DNA of 64,000 nucleotides. It comes from Agapetus fuscipes. Lineage: Eukaryota > Arthropoda > Insecta > Trichoptera > Glossosomatidae. This document shows, in pieces, positions 60,906-64,000 of this stretch (position 1 is the stretch's first letter; the number at the start of each line of letters is the position of its first letter). The notes beneath the pieces were generated by a model. The model made no database searches. It saw only the letters and a program-made list of their open reading frames with translations, and was not told the origin of the DNA. The position numbers and the translations under genes are program-made. The stretch spans positions 15,376,001 through 15,440,000 of the forward strand of contig OX637345.1 in assembly GCA_951799405.1 (NCBI GenBank), given 5' to 3'.

Positions 60906-60935
60906 ATTTCTTAGTTTAATTTAACATTTCGTTTT

Positions 60936-61020
60936 TTTTAAAGAATCCTGTGTGGGAGGCTCCCTACATCTCAGAGACTCTAGGTTCCTATGACAATTGT
61001 TGTAGTGCCGCAGAGATGTT
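60936..61020 (-). mobile_element. SC2 3' tail
   Basis: TTTTTTTAAAGAATCCTGTG, GGAGGCTCCCTACATC, GTAGTGCCGCAGAGATG. Confidence 0.65.
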
Positions 61021-61267
61021 GGTAATGTGGCGCTTGATATCCTGGTCCTTTGTAGCCGGACTGTTAGCTGCGTAGTGTTGTGTTGTGTGTTGCGTTGGCT
61101 TTGTTTTGAGACACTGAAAGGAAGTGGCGATTGATATTGTTTTTTAATGTATATAGAATTAGTTTAGTTGGAGTAAGTTCCACGATCGCCAGACGGGTAA
61201 GTGACTAACTATTGATCCGCGTGGACTATTTTACTTCGTCATTGAAGATGGAGATTGTATTTATTTT
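61021..61267. other. unique sequence, no gene seen
   Basis: GTTGTGTTGTGTG tract at 61070-61095. No gene. Confidence 0.35.
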
Positions 61268-61665
61268 CACAAATAGCGGGGCCAGCCTTACACAACTTGA
61301 AGGGGGGTGGGGCTACCCAGGTCACCAAGTGTCACATTCTCAGTTCTTGCGAAGGCTGAGAAAACTTAACCGATATTATAATGTTTGGGTTAGAAATAAT
61401 GATGATTTTTTTATAGCGCCGTTTCGTGATGTAGTCACTCCAAGGGCGCTTGTGCAAACGATGCCAGAAATTTGCTTGTCTTCAGTGCATTCCGGAACAT
61501 TCCATGGTCCTCTAGCTCTCTCACATGATGAGGCAGGTGGTTCCAGGCCAGGGGACCAGCAACTGCAAATGCACGCTCTGAATTTCTGACACCTTTTAGA
61601 TCGAACCTTATTCCTCTGGATTCGAACGCAAGTGTTCTACCAACTGACCTATCAACCGGAAGTAT
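61268..61665 (-). mobile_element. SB SINE, diverged, split by LINE
   Basis: Body part 61268-61386 (GCGGGGCCAGCCTTACAC, GCGAAGGCTGAGAAAAC) and head part 61586-61665 (AATTTCTGACACC, CTACCAACTGACCTATC) around an LC-type LINE end. Confidence 0.65.
61387..61585 (-). pseudogene. LC-type LINE C-terminus
   Basis: Reverse strand encodes AGPLAWNHLPHHVRELEDHG, MFRNALKTSKFLASFAQAPL and E, then a stop; a small frameshift lies near the upstream edge. AT-rich TAATGATGAT tail at 61397. Close to the 41768 copy. Confidence 0.8.
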
Positions 61666-62257
61666 TATAGAAATCTGAAAATATTTCTCGTCTCCATATT
61701 AAATTATATTTCTTCATACCTCTGAAGGTATGGCATAGTCTAAAGTCGTAGATCTTCTCTTTCCTTCCATACAAAATCAGAAGAAGTAGAGCAGTCAAGC
61801 GTCTGGCTGTGAGCGGCGCGCGCCAAGGTAATCCCTTCTCAACCGCGCGTTTGCGAGCGCCGCAAAATTCTGCATTATTCAGTGAATATTTAATAGGTGC
61901 AAGTAATTAACTGAGGGTTTATTTGTATGGATAATAAGGTGAATTAAACGTAATGGAATTTTAATACTTGATTTTGTGATAGTTGATTTTGAGCGTTTAG
62001 TTTAATTATAATTTATGAAATGGGAGTTTTTTTTTTACTGTTTTTGGTTCTCTTGAGGAATCATATTCAATTTTTTTTTTTAGTTCAACTTTTAAAGTAC
62101 CGAACACTGCGCTGTCTTGGAATTATCAATTTTATAGCCGTTTTTTATTTTTGTCGACACTGTTTCACTGATTTTACTTCATGCTAAATGATATCCTTAT
62201 TCTAGCAGAATCTTTGCAATATTTTATATTTCTATGAACTATAATCCTATTTGTACA
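61666..62257. other. unique sequence with GC-rich patch
   Basis: 61800-61870 is GC-rich (GAGCGGCGCGCGCCAAGG). No gene, repeat or clear promoter evidence. Confidence 0.35.
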
Positions 62258-62747
62258 GGTCCGTAGTTCAATGGTAACACTTCTGACTCTGAATGGAAGG
62301 TTATGGGTTTGAATCCCAGCGGAGCACAAAAAAATATAACATTTATATTTTCAAATTTGCTCTTCGCTGGGTTGAAAAATTCATAAACCTTTACCAATGA
62401 CCGGTCACCAAAGGTCCATCCAGCCTTACAGAAACTGGGTCTTGCTTGAGAATTGGCGCTTTGTAGGGACGACGACCAAGTTCGTAAAAAAAATCGATAG
62501 CTCAATTGGTAGAATGCTTGCATTCCATGCCGAGAGCAAGGGTTGGATCTCAAGGTTTACTCAGCCTTCACAAGAAATGAGAACCAACCCCCGGGAAGCT
62601 GGGAAACCCCCACTTCAACTGAAAGTGGTTGGTGTGAGGCCGGCCCCCTTACCTGTAAAACTAAAAAGGTTCAACTTGCGACATGCGACCCCTTCTGGGA
62701 GAACGCCCCAAGCAGTTTTACTTTATGTGTAGCTTAGTTGCGTTGCG
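62258..62747 (+). mobile_element. composite SC-SB dimeric SINE, full length
   Basis: tRNA-like head 1 (GTCCGTAGTTCAATGGTAAC, B box GGGTTTGAATCCC), SC body (TTGCTCTTCGCTGGGTTG, TCCATCCAGCCTTACAG), linker ACCAAGTTCGTAAAAAAAAT, tRNA-like head 2 (CGATAGCTCAATTGGTAG, B box GGGTTGGATCTC), shortened SB body (TTTACTCAGCCTTCACAAG onward) and SB end GTAGCTTAGTTGCGTTGCG. Two pol III-type heads in one unit. Confidence 0.85.
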
Positions 62748-62782
62748 TATTTACAGGACGGGCACTTGTGATGTTGTCATTA

Positions 62783-62812
62783 AAAAAATAAATTAGGCTG
62801 ATTTATTTGGTA
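62783..62812 (-). mobile_element. SC1 / LC 3' tip
   Basis: AAAATAAATTAGGCTGATTT then ATTTGG, cut by RA. Confidence 0.55.
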
Positions 62813-62897
62813 TTCCCTGAAACAGGGGTGTCATTAGCAAAGTGAACCATTTTCTACAGCATGGGTGGTCAGCCGCATACCAACCTAGAAGTCTAGG
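62813..62897 (-). mobile_element. RA repeat 5' third
   Basis: ATTCCCTGAAACAGGGGTG to CCAACCTAGAAGTCTAGG. Confidence 0.75.
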
Positions 62898-63539
62898 AAC
62901 ATAGACAATAAATTACATCTCTACAATTAACAAATAATCCATATTATTTTAACAAATAATTCATATATACTCAGCTCGGAAAAGTGCAGTAAAATGTAGA
63001 TAACAGAAAAAAACGGCTGTAAATAATTCTTAAAATAATAGATAATGGCAGTTGGCCACGACATCATTTGCAAAGTATTAAATACAACAAAATACAATAA
63101 TTCCAAATAAAATCTGCTACCCCCTAAAATATGGCGCCTCTCTTATCTCTACCCCAACTTCTTCCACTTCTTCTTCTTCTTCCTGTACTTCTCGTACAAC
63201 CCTCGCCCACCACCTCTCTTATCTCCAATTTGCCGTAAAAGATCCAACAAAACGTCAGACAATGAGAGCCAGAGAGAAAGATATAATAATAAATATATAT
63301 TAATTATTGTTGTTGTTCAGAGATATTATTATTATTATTGTTGTATTTTACTTTAGAATTATTTCAAGCGGGGGTTGGGGGTTTTGAGATGGAGGGGTGG
63401 GATGAAAGGATCGCTTTGAAAATTGCGTTTGAAAATTTATTTTGGACAATTCCCGGGAAATTTTCGAAGTTTACGTGAAACAATACGCCTATTTGGTTTA
63501 ATATGCTGAATTGGTGTTTATCTGTGGATCTAAGTAGTG
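62898..63539. other. AT-rich, no gene seen
   Basis: TTC-rich tract at 63150-63180. No recognised repeat. Confidence 0.4.
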
Positions 63540-63582
63540 AAGAAGAAAATGGCGGTTGTACTGTAATGTTGGCGGCTAAAGG
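63540..63582 (+). pseudogene. LM LINE ORF last codons
   Basis: RRKWRLYCNVGG and a TAA stop. Confidence 0.55.
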
Positions 63583-63645
63583 TAATGTGATAATAATTAA
63601 TAATTTTTATTGATTGTAGAGGCATTAACTTTGTAATCGTCCATC

Positions 63646-63828
63646 ATTAAGGATAAAAAAAAACAGTTTAGTTTTCGATTACTTGAGTATATTATATTTT
63701 ATACCACAACCGGCAGTATTAATTTAACCACCTGACGATGCAAACGGATGTTTGCGAAACCGGTTGTGGTATAAAATATAATATACTCAAGTTATCGAAA
63801 ACCAAACTGTTTTTCTTTTATTCTTAAT
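63646..63828. mobile_element. foldback element with hammerhead-like module
   Basis: Arms ATTAAGGATAAAAAAAAACA and TGTTTTTCTTTTATTCTTAAT pair, continuing through ATATTATATTTTATACCACA. Between the arms, 63732-63759 reads CTGACGA, T, stem GCAAAC/GTTTGC with GGAT loop, then GAAA, followed by CCGGTTGTGG, which pairs with CCACAACCGG upstream. Confidence 0.75.
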
Positions 63829-64000
63829 CTAATCTAAGCTGCAAGGATATATATCATTTAAGATTTAGGTATATTAAATGCATTCCCACAAGCAGACATG
63901 TATAATTTCGCGCTAACACATGCCGCATGTGGACCTACATTATAAAAACCCAATCTCAAATGAACGTAAGCCCTGCAACTCTTGCCGTCCTTCCCTGAAA
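63829..64000 (-). mobile_element. RA repeat, runs off the window
   Basis: CTAATCTAAGCTGCAAGG tail to CCGTCCTTCCCTGAAA at the edge. Confidence 0.85.

Noticed and set aside
62239..62732. Overlapping ORFs of about 100 aa across both strands
   Set aside because: Lie entirely within the composite SINE.

Overview
This window is eukaryotic, AT-rich and almost entirely made of dispersed repeats. tRNA-headed SINEs, LINE 3' ends, 17.6/297-like solo LTRs with ATAT target duplications, hAT/piggyBac/Mutator-like non-autonomous DNA elements and a Sec-type secretory exon with a consensus AG|GTAAGT donor all point to an insect. A moth or butterfly is my best guess, but that is inference. No bacterial gene, rRNA or functional tRNA is visible. 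Only one host-gene candidate can be supported: a first coding exon at 2335-2497 (+) encoding a signal peptide. Everything downstream may be its first intron or intergenic DNA.

Repeat names used here (assigned in this annotation). RA: about 250 bp, 5' end TTCCTTGACTTATAGG, 3' end a TTAGA/TATAGAT-type tandem tail, over 50 copies or pieces. SB: tRNA-headed SINE, about 330 bp. SC: a second tRNA-headed SINE, with alternative 3' tails SC1 and SC2. SG: a third tRNA-headed SINE. LM: LINE whose ORF ends in a MKEVCKDRKKW-type motif. LC: LINE of the CR1/L2-like kind (DRAF...WN.LP...LKTHLF C-terminus). LR: RTE-like LINE (WCWRR..IPWTARRTN). LV: LINE ending EAYVQEW. E: minisatellite-rich repeat with CATCACATGACAAAA-like units. 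F: an unassigned repeat of about 200 bp.

Layout. 0-3.3 kb: LM/RA, the exon, SB pieces. 3.3-12.6 kb: RA, SB, SC, hAT and foldback elements. 12.6-13.45 kb: two adjacent solo LTRs inside an RA copy. 13.5-15.1 kb: a 35-bp satellite with a 193-bp higher-order repeat. 15-26 kb: SINEs, E-repeat foldback, LC LINE ends. 26-36 kb: solo LTR, palindromic elements, a Mutator-like and a piggyBac-like element. 36-50 kb: more SINEs, hAT MITE with 8-bp duplication, a 692-bp palindrome, RTE-like LINE. 50-64 kb: MITEs, solo LTR, hAT in a palindrome, an alternating RA array, composite SINEs.

How the parts relate. RA follows LM open-reading-frame ends at several loci, so RA appears to be, or to share, the LM 3' end. 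SC1 ends in the same 3' sequence as the LC LINE, the classic sign of SINE-LINE partnership. SC and SB have also fused into a dimeric SINE present three times. Several foldback elements carry a CTGANGA-stem-GAAA module resembling a hammerhead-ribozyme core, the most unusual signal here. All family assignments rest on reading the sequence by eye; no search was run.
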